Origin: NVTR01 sp036480115
GTDB taxonomy: Bacteria; Pseudomonadota; Alphaproteobacteria; Rhodobacterales; Rhodobacteraceae
Direction of reading: 5' to 3'
DNA length: 64,000 bases
Assembly (NCBI GenBank): GCA_965224795.1
Contig: CBDDAE010000002.1
Coordinates: forward strand, 1 to 64,000
Both the position numbers and the translations under genes were made by a program. Every line of letters starts with the position of its first letter. The first letter of the stretch is position 1. Under the pieces are notes generated by a model, which ran no database searches, was not told where the DNA came from, and worked only from the letters and a program-made list of their open reading frames with translations. This document shows positions 43,418 to 52,559 of this stretch, one piece after another.

Positions 43418-44448
43418 CAGGTTTCAAATACTTCCGGCAGATCGTTGGCGTCGTTGTCTAGCCACCCAGGAACCGGCAAACCTTTTTCTTTCAGAAAGTC
43501 GGGATCAAACAATTTGGATTGATAGCGCGTCCCATAATCCGCCAGAATTGTAACAATCGTATACCCCGGCCCCATGTCATTTGCCATTCGGATCGCCCCG
43601 GCAACATTGATTCCGGAAGATCCGCCAAGGCACAGGCCTTCGTGTTCCAACAAATCAAAAATCACTGGCAAGGCTTCTTCATCTGGAACCTGACACAGGA
43701 AATCCGGTGCAAGACCTTTTAGGTTTTCAGTAATACGCCCCTGACCAATTCCTTCGGCGATTGAACCACCGGATGATGCCAGTTCACCGGTTTTATAATA
43801 GCTGTACAGCGCGGCACCCATGGGGTCAGCCAGGCCAATTTTTACACCTTTTGGTTGCAATGCCATGGCGACACCGGCCAGCGTCCCACCCGAACCAACT
43901 GCGCAAATAAACCCGTCAACTTTGCCATCGGTTTGGCGCCAAATTTCTGGACCCGTGGTTTCAACATGTGCCTGACGGTTCGCAACGTTATCAAACTGGT
44001 TTGCCCAGATCGCGCCATTTTGTTCGGTTTGTGCAAGTTTCGCAGCCAATCTTTTAGAATATCGCACAAAATTGTTCGGATTCTTATAGGGAGCGGCGGG
44101 AACTTCGACCAAATGCGCCCCAGCCAACCTGATCATATCCTTTTTTTCCTGACTTTGGGTGTCGGGAATAACGATGACAGTTTGAAAACCTAACGATGCC
44201 CCTACCAGTGCCAAACCAATACCGGTGTTGCCAGCTGTTCCCTCTACGATTGTACCGCCGGGTTTCAACGCCCCTGACGTAATAGCATCGCGGATCATGA
44301 AAAGGGCTGCGCGATCTTTGATGGATTGGCCCGGGTTCATGAACTCAGCCTTGCCATAAATTTCACAACCCGTGGCCTTACTGGGCCCCTGAAGCCGTAT
44401 AAGTGGGGTATTCCCGATGCTTGCTGACAAGTCGGTTTTTACCTGCAT
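43417..44448 (-). CDS. cysK: Cysteine synthase A
   Basis: A 343-residue PLP enzyme joining O-acetylserine and sulfide. The PLP lysine is in NPGQSIKDRAA, the substrate loop is GTAGNTGIG, and the phosphate-binding GSGGTLAGVA follows. The ATG at 44448 has GGAGG six bases upstream; an earlier TTG does not. In Rhodobacter sphaeroides cysK lies next to the trgAB tellurite-resistance genes, and here a NUDIX gene and trgA lie directly upstream in the same order. The gene may thus contribute to tellurite tolerance by supplying cysteine. Confidence 0.9.
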   Translation of the reverse strand: MQVKTDLSASIGNTPLIRLQGPSKATGCEIYGKAEFMNPGQSIKDRAALFMIRDAITSGALKPGGTIVEGTAGNTGIGLALVGASLGFQTVIVIPDTQSQEKKDMIRLAGAHLVEVPAAPYKNPNNFVRYSKRLAAKLAQTEQNGAIWANQFDNVANRQAHVETTGPEIWRQTDGKVDGFICAVGSGGTLAGVAMALQPKGVKIGLADPMGAALYSYYKTGELASSGGSIAEGIGQGRITENLKGLAPDFLCQVPDEEALPVIFDLLEHEGLCLGGSSGINVAGAIRMANDMGPGYTIVTILADYGTRYQSKLFDPDFLKEKGLPVPGWLDNDANDLPEVFET

Positions 44449-44503
44449 ACTTGGCCTCCAATTCAAACAAGATAATTATGTTTAGGCCGGGGTTTGCGGG
44501 AAC

Positions 44504-45106
44504 TCAAGCGCCCTTGCGAATGCTATCGCGATGCAAGGCAAGCCAAAGCAGACTGTTGACCAACGGCCCGGTATCGACCCTACCGTCAGCAAGAAATCCC
44601 ATGGCCTGATCAAAACTGAATAGGTAGCTTTTGATATCCTCGTCCTCAGAATCCAAGCCTGAAACGCCAACGACATTATCTGGTAAATCCGTCAAGCCAA
44701 CAAACGAATACATATATTCTGCCACAGCGCCTGGCGCGGGGTAGTTGGCGATTGCGGGCAACAATTTTTGTATGGTTATTCCGGTTTCTTCGGCCGTTTC
44801 CCTGTGGACCGTTTGCTCTGGTGTTTCGCCCTTGTCGATACGCCCTGCAATTGCTTCCAGTTTCCACGGGTTTTGGTCACCACGAATATGCGGGCCAAAT
44901 CGAAACTGTTCGATCAGCATCACCCTGTCGCGTACCGGATCGTAAGGCAAAACCGAAACAGCATCACCACTGACGAAAATCGCCCGCGTCATAACATTGG
45001 AAAGGCTACCATCAAAACGCGGCACCTGAATGTCGTGTTCTTCGACGCTGAAATAGTTTTTATATGGCACACGCTTATCCAGCGTTCGAATACGGTCGTT
45101 TTTCAT
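44504..45106 (-). CDS. NUDIX hydrolase (ADP-ribose pyrophosphatase-like), in the trgB position
   Basis: A 200-residue NUDIX protein. The box GRIDKGETPEQTVH followed by RETAEETGI matches Gx5Ex7REUxEExGU. It resembles the NudF/ADP-ribose pyrophosphatase group. In the Rhodobacter tellurite locus the second gene, trgB, as I recall, encodes a NUDIX protein with an additional N-terminal domain; that extra domain is absent here. The start is uncertain: the ATG at 45106 begins the family-like segment, while an upstream ATG at 45151 would overlap trgA by 25 bases. Downstream is cysK. Confidence 0.8.
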   Translation of the reverse strand: MKNDRIRTLDKRVPYKNYFSVEEHDIQVPRFDGSLSNVMTRAIFVSGDAVSVLPYDPVRDRVMLIEQFRFGPHIRGDQNPWKLEAIAGRIDKGETPEQTVHRETAEETGITIQKLLPAIANYPAPGAVAEYMYSFVGLTDLPDNVVGVSGLDSEDEDIKSYLFSFDQAMGFLADGRVDTGPLVNSLLWLALHRDSIRKGA

Positions 45107-45126
45107 TTCAGACTTTGCATAGAATT

Positions 45127-45567
45127 TCAGGACCAACGCTTGGCCGCCCATTCAGTTAGCCAGCCGCCAAACAACCCGCCAATAATTGCAGACAAAATGA
45201 TTGTCGGTACACCTATTAATACGAAATATTCTATGCCAATTTCAATCATACCACGCAGGGCTTCCATCGGGCCTTTAAATCGTTTGTCTATTGAAAGTTG
45301 TAGCGCTTTTTGGCCTGCAAATAAAAATACTCCCCAAAAGGCAATCACGCCGGCAGACGTTAGACCATAACCCAGCCCGGATTTTGTTCCCAAACCTGCA
45401 CGCGCCCCAGAAATCCGCCAGCCACTAATTGCGCCAAGTGCGGCCAGTGTTTCATTCATCAACCCGGTTCGGGTACCTTCCGGCAACAGCGGCTTTACAA
45501 GATCACCGCAGAAAAAGCCCAGGGCTGCAAAAAATAGCGCAGCGATTAACTTAGGTATTGTAAGCAT
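45127..45567 (-). CDS. trgA: TrgA-family membrane protein (tellurite resistance)
   Basis: A 146-residue protein with four hydrophobic segments, starting LIAALFFAALGFFCGDLVKPLLPEG. This resembles TrgA, a membrane protein required for high-level tellurite resistance in Rhodobacter sphaeroides. The assignment is supported by the neighbouring NUDIX gene and cysK. Its start overlaps the end of the cyclopropane synthase gene by 17 bases, so the two are coupled. The mechanism of TrgA is not known. Confidence 0.78.
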   Translation of the reverse strand: MLTIPKLIAALFFAALGFFCGDLVKPLLPEGTRTGLMNETLAALGAISGWRISGARAGLGTKSGLGYGLTSAGVIAFWGVFLFAGQKALQLSIDKRFKGPMEALRGMIEIGIEYFVLIGVPTIILSAIIGGLFGGWLTEWAAKRWS

Positions 45568-46783
45568 GTGATCCGGCCGGTTTTGTTACAGTAATTTGTG
45601 TTAAGTCGCAGTTTCCGCTGTGAAACGCCGCCGCGCAAGAGGTTAGATAAAAATTCCACATTCTGCGAAAACGGTCATCAAATCCCATAAGTTCAATTTG
45701 ATCCCATTTTTCGTTGAATCTATCATGCCAGCGCCGCAGGGTTTGGCTGTAGCTTTCACCAAATTCGATTGACCCTTCTACATCCAAACCCGCATTTTTG
45801 ATTGCATGTTCTAACGCCTGTCGACTGGGAACCATGCCGCCAGGAAATATATATTTTTGTATAAAATCAACGCTCTTTCGATAAACCTTAAACCGTTTTT
45901 CCTGTAAAGTAATAATCTGAAGCGTCGCCTGCTTGCCGGGTTTCAGACAATTTCTTAGGGTCTTAAAATAGACCGGCCAATATTTTTCCCCAACTGCTTC
46001 GAACATTTCAATACTGGCAATTCCGTCGTATTGCCCGCATTCATCGCGGTAATCTTGCAACTTAATTTCCACCAATTCACTAAGACCAGCGTGTTTAATC
46101 CGCTTAACAGCGTAGCTATGTTGCTGTTTTGAAATGGTCAGACCGGTAATTTTTAACCCGCGCGAGGCGGCAGCGTATTCAGCGAAGCCACCCCAACCGC
46201 AGCCAATCTCAAGTATATAATCGCCGGTTTTTGCACCCATCTGATCCAAAAGACTGGCATATTTACACCTTTGGGCAGTTTCCACGCTTTCTTGCCCTGT
46301 TACAAACTTGGCCGAAGAATAAGTCATGGTTTCATCCAGCCAAAGTTGGTAAAAATCGTTGCCCAGATCGTAGTGGTGCGCAATATTTCGTTTGGCTTGG
46401 CGCGGTGTGTTTGAGTTCATTTGATGGCGCAGACGCTCATAGGTCCGCAATATTCCCTTGCCGGGAAAGCCATCATATATCCCGTCATTTTCCAAATACA
46501 TCAAATCCATGAATACCTGCAAATCCGGTGTAGACCACCAGCCGTCAAGGTAGGCATCTGAAAATCCTAGATCACCTTCTCTGATCAATCGGGAAAATAC
46601 CCCAGAGTTGTGTATCAACAATTCTGCGGCTGGACCGGGGCAATCACCAACAGCGCGAAAACGGCGGCGATCTGGCAAAACCAGATCCAGCCGCCCGTGT
46701 TTAATTTTGTTAGCAATTGCAAAAACTTGCGTAAAATATCGCGGTAGGTTTTGCTGCCTTTCAGTTGAGGTGATTACATCCAT
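45551..46783 (-). CDS. cfa: Cyclopropane-fatty-acyl-phospholipid synthase
   Basis: A 410-residue SAM-dependent enzyme that adds a methylene group across double bonds of membrane phospholipid acyl chains. The N-terminal part binds lipid; NIAHHYDLGNDFY precedes the SAM site LEIGCGWGGFAEYAA, and SIEMFEAVGEKYW and FIQKYIFPGGMVPS follow in canonical order. Length is normal. It is the first gene of an apparent operon cfa-trgA-NUDIX-cysK-mscS-alaX, suggesting envelope and oxidative/metalloid stress functions expressed together. Confidence 0.9.
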   Translation of the reverse strand: MDVITSTERQQNLPRYFTQVFAIANKIKHGRLDLVLPDRRRFRAVGDCPGPAAELLIHNSGVFSRLIREGDLGFSDAYLDGWWSTPDLQVFMDLMYLENDGIYDGFPGKGILRTYERLRHQMNSNTPRQAKRNIAHHYDLGNDFYQLWLDETMTYSSAKFVTGQESVETAQRCKYASLLDQMGAKTGDYILEIGCGWGGFAEYAAASRGLKITGLTISKQQHSYAVKRIKHAGLSELVEIKLQDYRDECGQYDGIASIEMFEAVGEKYWPVYFKTLRNCLKPGKQATLQIITLQEKRFKVYRKSVDFIQKYIFPGGMVPSRQALEHAIKNAGLDVEGSIEFGESYSQTLRRWHDRFNEKWDQIELMGFDDRFRRMWNFYLTSCAAAFHSGNCDLTQITVTKPAGSHAYNT

Positions 46784-46881
46784 TCAGGCCCCCCAGCTTG
46801 ATATAAGTTAGTCAAAAAATGGGGGGGTAATCAACTTTATTCGAAAATTGGAATTTAGAATAGGCGAAAAACCTAATTCCA

Positions 46882-48105
46882 TTACAGAACGTGATCCAAC
46901 GCCCGGATCAGGTGATCAACCTCTTCTTTCGATGTGTAATGCACGAAACTTAACCGCAAGACACCCTTGTCTTGATCAATCCCCATGGCTTTTAGCGGAC
47001 GCGATCCATAAAAATCACCGCCCCCTGCCATGATGCCATGAGGGGCTAATGCAGCAGCGACTTCATAGCCCGGTTTCTGTAGCTCTACAGCTACCGTTGG
47101 TGCACGTTTATTTGCATCACCAGCCCCGATCAATCGGGCGGAATTACGATCAGTCAGGTAATCCAATAGCGGCTGAAGCAGCGTTTTTTCATGGGACTGC
47201 TGCAAATCATGCACGGCGCGTGCCCGACCTGCTGGTTCCAAATGATCTGTAAAATGATGGGCATAAAGCATATCAATATAGTCAGCCATCCCGGCGCAGG
47301 CGGCCACCTGGGCATGGTCCGGGCCCGCGGGCGTAAAGCGTTGGAACAGGGTGTCCTCATTAAACCAGTGCCCCTGGTTGGGCAAAGTCATCCCCAATTC
47401 GCGACGGATCACCATCAAACCCTGGTGGGGTCCAAAGGTTTTATAGGCGGAGAACAGGTAAATATCCGCCCCCAAATCAGCTACATTGGGCAACCCATGG
47501 GGCGCATACGAAACCCCATCAACGCAAACCACAGCCCCCGCGGCATGTACCTTGGCGGTGATTGCTTTGACGTCGTTAATTTCGGCAACAATGTTTGAGC
47601 AATGTGGAAAGACCACCAGCTTTACGCTGTCAGTTAACAACCCGTCCAGTGTCTCAGGCTCAAGGGCACCACTTTCTGGATTTATCTGCCATTCAACCAC
47701 GTTAATGCCGTGATCCGCCAAACGGCGCCAGGGGCCAGAATTGGCCTCGTGGTCCTGATCCGTGACAATTACGGTGTCGCCCTTTGAAAGGTGCTGCCCG
47801 AACGCCTGCGCCAGGACATACGTGTTTTGCGTGGTAGATGGCCCAAAGCTAAGCTCATCCGTTTCCACCCCAAGCATCGCCGCCAGACGAAAGCGCGCTT
47901 CGTCCATTTCCTCGCCCGCAACCCGGCTGGCATCAAATGGATAATAGGGCTGCACTTTGCGCTGGTGGTAATAGCGCATCAGCCGGTCAATCACAGGGGC
48001 ACAGGTATAGGAACCTCCTGCATTTTCAAAAAAGGCTTGTTCTTGCAGCGAAGGTTCGGCAAAGGCCGGAAATTGCGCCCGGACGAAATCTAGATCAAGT
48101 TGCAT
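46882..48105 (-). CDS. Cysteine desulfurase-like aminotransferase class V protein (TIGR01976 type)
   Basis: A 407-residue PLP-fold enzyme. FGPSTTQNTYVLAQA, TDQDHEANSGPWRRL, VFPHCSNIVAEIND and the Schiff-base lysine in LFSAYKTFGPHQG match the cysteine-desulfurase-like group represented by VC1184. The catalytic cysteine loop of IscS is not apparent. The ATG at 48105 has GGGGAC upstream; a longer frame to 48174 does not. Its real substrate is not known; selenocysteine or a modified cysteine is possible. Confidence 0.83.
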   Translation of the reverse strand: MQLDLDFVRAQFPAFAEPSLQEQAFFENAGGSYTCAPVIDRLMRYYHQRKVQPYYPFDASRVAGEEMDEARFRLAAMLGVETDELSFGPSTTQNTYVLAQAFGQHLSKGDTVIVTDQDHEANSGPWRRLADHGINVVEWQINPESGALEPETLDGLLTDSVKLVVFPHCSNIVAEINDVKAITAKVHAAGAVVCVDGVSYAPHGLPNVADLGADIYLFSAYKTFGPHQGLMVIRRELGMTLPNQGHWFNEDTLFQRFTPAGPDHAQVAACAGMADYIDMLYAHHFTDHLEPAGRARAVHDLQQSHEKTLLQPLLDYLTDRNSARLIGAGDANKRAPTVAVELQKPGYEVAAALAPHGIMAGGGDFYGSRPLKAMGIDQDKGVLRLSFVHYTSKEEVDHLIRALDHVL

Positions 48106-48276
48106 ATGGTGTCCCCTTTGTTGAACGGCACTGAAATTCAAAAGGGTACTGGGTGCAAGTGTAACTGTGGCCAAGAACCAAATTTATTCATGGCGGCATA
48201 ATGCTTAAATAACGGGTTTCATAATTTTGGGGATAGGCGCGCCAATAATTAGCTTTGAATTTTCAGACCAGCCTGA

Positions 48277-48714
48277 TCATTCACGGTATAGTTTGTGGCA
48301 GGATTTACAGGCGCCACCAAGGGCCACCATTGCCGGGCCCACATCTTGTTGGTCGGAAATTGAGGCGGAAAATTTTGTGGCCAATACCTGTAATTCTTTG
48401 GCTTTGGCAGAAAAGTCATCAAAATCCTGCCAAATCAGAGGCAGCGCTTCAGACAATGGATCATCTTCAGGCGCAAGAAACAGTTCCGAAGTCTGGGCTG
48501 CGTGTTTCGCAATTGTCAGGGCTGCAGCCCGTGCCTGTCCTTGATCAAACGGTGCTGTACCCTTTGCGAATGCACCCAAAATTTTCATATTTGCAGCAAT
48601 CGTCGACATGGCATCCATGCGGGCCTTGACGGATGCATTTTTGACATTCTTATGGGCTAGGGCAGCGGATGCCGTAAGGATGAAAATAATGGCAAGGGCA
48701 TGGGAGGTTTTCAT
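48277..48714 (-). CDS. Cytochrome c-prime (class II cytochrome c)
   Basis: A 145-residue exported protein. The signal peptide ends near ALAHK. The mature part is four-helical with MDAMSTIAANMKILG, and the haem site CKSCHKLYRE is at the extreme C terminus, which is the class II pattern. These proteins bind NO or CO and protect against nitrosative stress. The ATG at 48714 starts a good signal peptide; the longer frame to 48753 does not. It is a single gene with 181 bases upstream. Confidence 0.87.
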   Translation of the reverse strand: MKTSHALAIIFILTASAALAHKNVKNASVKARMDAMSTIAANMKILGAFAKGTAPFDQGQARAAALTIAKHAAQTSELFLAPEDDPLSEALPLIWQDFDDFSAKAKELQVLATKFSASISDQQDVGPAMVALGGACKSCHKLYRE

Positions 48715-48895
48715 CTGGTCACTCTTCGCTGAATTGAACTCGGTGCCTGCCAATTGCCCCTTCCAGTAGGGGGAAGGTCAAGTAACAATTTCTTTTGTTT
48801 AGTCGTCAGCAAGATCAAATAATTGGCTAGAGACTGGTCGCAAAATAAAATTGCACACGTTTTCGCGGATTGTCCAATGTTGATCTGGCGTATTT

Positions 48896-49885
48896 TCAGC
48901 TATTCACATCCACAACAACCCGCCCCTTCACTTGCCCCTTATGGATGGCCCGACCAAGTTCAGGAAGGTCCGTCAATACCGCTGGCTGCACCATTGCCTC
49001 TAGCTTATCCATCGGTAAATCACGCCCAATCCGCTCCCAGGCCCGCAGGCGGTTATCGTACGGCTGCATTACGCTTTCGATCCCCAACAGATTCACGCCG
49101 CGCAAAATGAACGGCATGACATTGGCAGGCACCACAACACCACCCGCAAGGCCGATCGTCGCCACCGAAGCATTGTATTTCATCTGCCCCAGAATACGCG
49201 CCAGCATTTCACCACCCACAGCCTCAACACAGCCAGCCCAGGTTTCCTTTTCCAGCGGCCGTTTGCTGACCTCATTGATTTCATCACGCGCCACGATCTG
49301 ACTGGCCCCAAGACCGGTCAGATATTCCGCCGCCTCTGGCCGTCCGGTAACCGCCGCCACCTCATATCCCAAATTGGCCAGTATCGCCGTCGCCACCGAC
49401 CCAACACCGCCCGCAGCACCGGTCACCAACACCGGTCCCTGCCCCGGTTTCAAACCGTGATCTTCCAGCGCCATCACCGCCAGCATCGCCGTGAAACCTG
49501 CTGTTCCTACGGCCATTGCTTGCCTTGTTGTCAATCCATCCGGCAGCGGCACCAGCCAATCGGCATTGACCCGCGCCTTTTGCGCGTAGCCACCCCAATG
49601 GGTTTCGCCAACCCGCCAACCGGTCAGCACAACCTTGTCACCGATTTTGTAGCGATCATCATCCGAGGCTTCGACGGTTCCGGCAAAATCAATCCCCGGC
49701 ACATGGGGCGTTTCTTGCAACCGGGTTCCCGGGCCACCCATGAACAGACCGTCTTTGTAATTCAACGTGGAATAGTCGATGGCAACGGTCACATTGCCTT
49801 CGGGCAAGCGGCTGTCATCCAGTTCCTGAACGCCCGATGTGAAATCTCCGTCGGCGTCTTTATCTACAACAAATGCTTTGAACAT
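48896..49885 (-). CDS. acuI: Acryloyl-CoA reductase AcuI (YhdH-like MDR enzyme)
   Basis: A 329-residue medium-chain reductase without zinc ligands. DYSTLNYKDGL, PGIDFAGTV, GWRVGETHWGGYAQKA and the NADPH site VTGAAGGVGSVA are characteristic of the AcuI/YhdH group, which reduces acryloyl-CoA to propionyl-CoA and protects marine bacteria from toxic acrylate made from DMSP. No DMSP gene (dmdA, ddd) is in the window. It is the last of five tightly packed genes (DUF2182, DUF1326, two DinB), 11 bases after the second DinB gene. The minus strand here is rich in G and T. Confidence 0.88.
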   Translation of the reverse strand: MFKAFVVDKDADGDFTSGVQELDDSRLPEGNVTVAIDYSTLNYKDGLFMGGPGTRLQETPHVPGIDFAGTVEASDDDRYKIGDKVVLTGWRVGETHWGGYAQKARVNADWLVPLPDGLTTRQAMAVGTAGFTAMLAVMALEDHGLKPGQGPVLVTGAAGGVGSVATAILANLGYEVAAVTGRPEAAEYLTGLGASQIVARDEINEVSKRPLEKETWAGCVEAVGGEMLARILGQMKYNASVATIGLAGGVVVPANVMPFILRGVNLLGIESVMQPYDNRLRAWERIGRDLPMDKLEAMVQPAVLTDLPELGRAIHKGQVKGRVVVDVNS

Positions 49886-49896
49886 GTTTGGTTCCT

Positions 49897-50406
49897 TTAA
49901 GTTCCACTAAGGGGCATAAACTCGAAATCAGTCTCATCCGGCACCATGCCAAACCCGGTCAGCATCCCGTGGACTTGCCCGCGATGGTGGGTCTGGTGGT
50001 TGAACATATGGGTGACCAATGCCCAAGTCGGGGCCGAGTCATCCTCGCCCGCAATCCCGGATTGCCAAGTCAGATCACCTTGCAAATCTGTATCCTTGAT
50101 CCGCTCGCCCCACTGGGGCAAACGATCATCACTGGCCTGACGTACATCCTTCAACTCCGCCCATCCGGTGATCCAATCGGGCGATTTACCTCCACGGACA
50201 TCGGGCATGTCCCAGTTGTCAAACCGGCTCATCCAGATTTGATCGGCGGTCAAGATATGACAAAGCGTTCGGTGGATTGACCCAAAAAACACGCCACGAT
50301 CCTCGCGTCTTTGTTCCTCAGAAAGCAAATCTGCTTCTCGATACAGGCTTTGGTTTTGCCGATGATTATAACCTGCCATCTGCTGGAGATAAGAAGCACT
50401 GATCAT
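49897..50406 (-). CDS. DinB-family protein (second of a tandem pair)
   Basis: A 169-residue four-helix protein. The putative metal triad is His50 in TLCHIL, and His137 and His140/141 in FNHQTHHRGQVH. This is the DinB/YfiT pattern; some members are thiol-dependent S-transferases. The upstream gene is a close paralogue with the same motifs at the same positions (HQTHHRGQVH is identical). It lies nine bases after that gene and 11 before acuI. The thiol cofactor, if any, is unknown in this lineage; glutathione is a guess. Confidence 0.87.
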   Translation of the reverse strand: MISASYLQQMAGYNHRQNQSLYREADLLSEEQRREDRGVFFGSIHRTLCHILTADQIWMSRFDNWDMPDVRGGKSPDWITGWAELKDVRQASDDRLPQWGERIKDTDLQGDLTWQSGIAGEDDSAPTWALVTHMFNHQTHHRGQVHGMLTGFGMVPDETDFEFMPLSGT

Positions 50407-50415
50407 CTTCTGTTC

Positions 50416-50922
50416 CTAAAACTCATCTGGCATGAACGGCAAATCGGTTGCGTCGGGGTTAGTACCTGCTGCTGTCAGCATGGCATGGACCTGCCCACGG
50501 TGGTGAGTTTGGTGATTGAACAACTGCACCACCAACAGATCAAAAGGATGGGTCAAATCCGTTTTTTCGAAGCTCGTTTGCCAGGTGAAATCACGCCCCA
50601 GCTCATCATCCGTGATCCGCCCGGCCCAGTCTGCAATTTTCGCGTCTGCGTCAATGCGCATCACCTTCAAATCATCCCAAGCAACCGTGAACCGGCCTTT
50701 TTCGCTAATCCGCGTATCCGGTGGCGGCGCGCCATCAAGCCGTGACATCCACATGGTGTCGCCCCACAGGATATGGCTTAGGGTGTTCTGGATTGACCCG
50801 AAAAACGCCCCGCGATCCAGTTGCCTTTCGGCGTCACTTAGCCCGTCGGCCTCTCGGTACAAACTAGCGTTCTGCCAACGATTATAGCGTGCCATGGTCT
50901 GAAAATACTCAGCCGTGATCAT
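50416..50922 (-). CDS. DinB-family protein (first of a tandem pair)
   Basis: A 168-residue protein with the same arrangement as its downstream paralogue: His50 in TLSHIL and FNHQTHHRGQVH at about 136-147. Tandem duplication is the obvious origin. It starts with an ATGA-type overlap (four bases) with the end of the DUF1326 gene, so translation is coupled. The family acts on small electrophiles in characterised members (maleylpyruvate isomerase, mycothiol and bacillithiol transferases), and the downstream AcuI acts on an electrophilic thioester. Confidence 0.87.
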   Translation of the reverse strand: MITAEYFQTMARYNRWQNASLYREADGLSDAERQLDRGAFFGSIQNTLSHILWGDTMWMSRLDGAPPPDTRISEKGRFTVAWDDLKVMRIDADAKIADWAGRITDDELGRDFTWQTSFEKTDLTHPFDLLVVQLFNHQTHHRGQVHAMLTAAGTNPDATDLPFMPDEF

Positions 50923-51575
50923 TTTGTTTTGCCACCCCAGTCAATCGCGCAAATCTCGGCCGATTTTCCGCCAAAGTCCCAGTTCCGGCCGTAGTCACGT
51001 ACCCGGCTTTTCACACCACGCGCGGCAATCACATTCGCCCCCATCCAGTATTGGGTGTTGGTCATCACCACCGGTTCGTCAGGTTTGGCACCGGTGATCA
51101 TTTCAATTTCACCCTGAATCTTACGCCCGACTTTGACGCGCCGTTTGGTGCCTTCACGTTCAATTTCCACGCGCTCGCGTTCCGCGCCGATGATGTCTCC
51201 CACCAACATGGTGAACAGCCCCGTGGTGCCCCCGGCGGCCCCTGACATGATCTTTAGAATGCCGTCATAGGCCGCGTCACTGGCGCTGTCGTCCACATAG
51301 ACCGCCACCTGCCAGTTGCCTTCGCTCATCTTGCCGGGGATATCCACCAGCAGCGCGACATTGATACCGGCCAAATCCTCGCCCTCGAAATCACCCTCAT
51401 CAATGGCGATAGCCATCCAGGTCTGGCAATATCCTTCGGTCGGCGGATGCTGGCCCAGTGAAACAACGCAGGGGCAAAACACGGTGCAGTTACAATTCAG
51501 GAACAACTCGCCCTTAATGGCCCAGTTGGTCGGCACCGATATCACCGGCATTGGTCGTGTTGCAGCTTTGGTCAT
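50919..51575 (-). CDS. DUF1326 protein with a CxC(x3)CxC motif
   Basis: A 218-residue soluble protein of uncharacterised family DUF1326. The N-terminal NCNCTVFCPC (Cys 28, 30, 34 and 36) is the family hallmark and looks like a soft-metal or redox site. The rest is beta-rich with GDFEGEDLAGINVALL and YWMGANVIAARG. No signal peptide is seen, so it would act in the cytosol. It lies nine bases after the DUF2182 membrane protein gene and overlaps the first DinB gene. The two DUF families travelling together suggests a joint metal-handling function, which is inference. Confidence 0.83.
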   Translation of the reverse strand: MTKAATRPMPVISVPTNWAIKGELFLNCNCTVFCPCVVSLGQHPPTEGYCQTWMAIAIDEGDFEGEDLAGINVALLVDIPGKMSEGNWQVAVYVDDSASDAAYDGILKIMSGAAGGTTGLFTMLVGDIIGAERERVEIEREGTKRRVKVGRKIQGEIEMITGAKPDEPVVMTNTQYWMGANVIAARGVKSRVRDYGRNWDFGGKSAEICAIDWGGKTK

Positions 51576-51584
51576 TACATTCTC

Positions 51585-52346
51585 CTATAAAATTCCAAGG
51601 GCGCGCGCTGCCATAAAAAGACTGGCGGCGATCAGTAGGGTTCCGGCAGGTTTGCGCAAATGCTGGCCTATTTCCGGTAGTTTTTCTGCCACCATAAAAA
51701 GCGTCGCCAACCCCATCCACAACAGGCTCATCACCCCGCCAACAAAAGCCAGCCCCATGATTGCCCAGCAACAACCGACACAGGTAATGCCGATCTCTGC
51801 CCCCATATGGACGCCGCCGGAAAAACCGGGTTTCCAGCGGGAAACGAAAAATTGCATGGGCGTCAGACAGGCATCTTGGCAGGTCTCTTTTACCCGCGTA
51901 AACTGCCAGAAACCGGCCAATGCAAACAGCGCCGCCGCCAACCATGGCGACGTCACAACACCGGTCAAATCAATGAGGAACGTGTTCAAGGCAAAAACTT
52001 GCACCGCCGCAAATCCCGCAGACACGGCCAGCCAAACGATTCCGTATCCTAAGACGATTCCAACCCAGCCGCGGATACCAGTATCAGCGGCCACTGACAG
52101 CGTATCGTACGTACGCAACGTTGGTATGATTGTCGGCAGCATCATCGCAGCCATCATCACTGCCCACATGGGAAACAAAGCCGCAAAACCACCCATTGGC
52201 AACAGGCGAACGGTATCGGGGCTGCAAATCAAATCGCCGCCTCGTGCCATATCGTAAATGGCGACCCAAGCCACCAACACCAAACCATAAAACCCAAGCC
52301 AGGCAACGGCTCGCATCGGAATTTTTTGAGCGCTTATTTCTGTCAC
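51585..52346 (-). CDS. DUF2182 integral membrane protein with cysteine pairs
   Basis: About 253 residues with six to seven hydrophobic segments. AVMMAAMMLPTIIP is the family signature; TCQDACLTP and GITCVGCCW supply cysteine pairs in membrane-proximal positions, and MPMGGF and methionine-rich stretches occur. The family is described as predicted metal-binding integral membrane proteins and is uncharacterised. The start is uncertain: I used a GTG at 52346; a TTG at 52358 and an ATG at 52316 are alternatives and none has a clear ribosome site. First gene of the five-gene operon ending in acuI. Confidence 0.78.
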   Translation of the reverse strand: MTEISAQKIPMRAVAWLGFYGLVLVAWVAIYDMARGGDLICSPDTVRLLPMGGFAALFPMWAVMMAAMMLPTIIPTLRTYDTLSVAADTGIRGWVGIVLGYGIVWLAVSAGFAAVQVFALNTFLIDLTGVVTSPWLAAALFALAGFWQFTRVKETCQDACLTPMQFFVSRWKPGFSGGVHMGAEIGITCVGCCWAIMGLAFVGGVMSLLWMGLATLFMVAEKLPEIGQHLRKPAGTLLIAASLFMAARALGIL

Positions 52347-52559
52347 GGCAAGGTACAAACTGACCAGTTGTTAAAATATGTTCACCAGTTATGGATTAGA
52401 CCGCAACTATGTCAATCACATTGCGACCGGAAACCGTCCAGCAGATATGGGGAAGCTCAATGCCCAAACTCAAACTGAAATTCTACTTGTGAAAACGAGA
52501 ATCTTCCGGTTGGTATTAATCACCTAGCTTCACTGACTATAATATCCAGGAGGCACGAG

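Noticed and set aside
49897..50922. An insertion-type repeat
   Set aside because: The similarity is a protein-level tandem duplication of DinB genes, not a mobile element: no inverted repeats or transposase.
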